Notes under the pieces: generated by a model | The model's database searches: none | The model's input: only the letters and a program-made list of their open reading frames with translations | Told to the model about the DNA's origin: nothing | Part shown: positions 12,589 to 12,682 of the stretch, piece after piece | Layout: every line of letters starts with the position of its first letter | How positions within the stretch are numbered: position 1 is the first letter of the stretch | Origin: Desulfobulbaceae bacterium | GTDB lineage: Bacteria > Desulfobacterota > Desulfobulbia > Desulfobulbales > SURF-16 | NCBI GenBank assembly: GCA_024763495.1 | Contig: JANTFJ010000033.1 | Coordinates: forward strand, 1 to 12,682 | DNA: 12,682 nucleotides | Direction: 5' to 3' | Translations under genes and position numbers: made by a program

Positions 12589-12682
12589 GTAACTGCTCAC
12601 AGGGCACCGCATATTTCCGCGATCAGTCCGGCTTACGTATGACTAATACGCTGCGCCGACCTGATCACGAAAATCTACGGCA
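12589..12682 (-). repeat. A element, cut by the window end (copy A4)
   Basis: Begins GTAACTGCTCACAGGGCACC as A1 does. The inner stem CGCGATCAG (12618-12626) pairs with CTGATCACG (12661-12669). The loop CTTACGTATGACTAATACGC is identical to A1 although the stems differ. The right outer arm would lie beyond the window. Confidence 0.7.

Noticed and set aside
12364..12612. Minus-strand 82-aa ORF
   Set aside because: It runs through the REP hairpins and an A element, has no Shine-Dalgarno or recognisable domain, and starts inside repeat DNA.

Overview
The window reads as bacterial chromosomal DNA of moderate GC from an envelope-rich Gram-negative. A lipoprotein with a lipobox, a sigma54 enhancer-binding regulator, an ExbB/MotA-type proton channel and many dispersed palindromic repeats would all fit a Desulfobacterota (Deltaproteobacteria) or related proteobacterial genome. 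That assignment is an inference of low certainty; no rRNA, tRNA or taxonomic marker is present.

Layout. Positions 1-241 hold non-coding repeat pieces. 242-1663 (+) encodes a complete NtrC-type sigma54 response regulator. 1664-2047 has no gene. 2048-2533 (+) encodes a secreted glycine-zipper protein whose C-terminal third looks frameshifted. From 2696 to 12200 all eight genes lie on the minus strand. In transcription order they are: a secreted acidic protein (12200-11379), a lipoprotein (10801-9581), a membrane-anchored TPR/PEGA-like protein (9597-8545), an FHA-like/TM/5xPEGA/FGE-fold protein (8548-6155), a 74-aa secreted protein (6158-5934), an ExbB/MotA-like channel subunit (5662-4829), and two proteins that join an ExbD-like transmembrane helix to a coiled coil and a von Willebrand factor A (VWA) domain (4770-3688 and 3691-2696). 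Stop/start overlaps (ATGA, TTGA or 17 nt) at four junctions point to co-translation.

The most interesting content is this eight-gene set. The ExbB-like protein and two VWA proteins that keep the ExbD/TolR-type transmembrane Asp look like a proton-driven stator whose usual periplasmic effector domain is replaced by a coiled coil and a metal-ion-binding VWA domain. The same-strand neighbours supply periplasmic PEGA and FGE-fold (apparently non-catalytic) binding domains, a cytoplasmic degenerate FHA domain, a TPR-type protein, a lipoprotein and two exported proteins. I infer an envelope-spanning, proton-motive-force-coupled machine of unknown purpose, formally comparable to Tol-Pal, Ton or Zorya ZorAB but with different periplasmic parts.

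The second notable content is a mosaic of short palindromic modules in the gaps: a ~110-bp hairpin element with covarying inner stem (A), a 100-bp module (B), two further GTAAGC-bounded modules (C, D), and a cluster of REP-like hairpins with a GTAG foot near the right end. A+B at 5700-5909 and its inverted counterpart beginning at 10834 bracket the four-gene middle block; inverted C copies bracket the secreted-protein gene.
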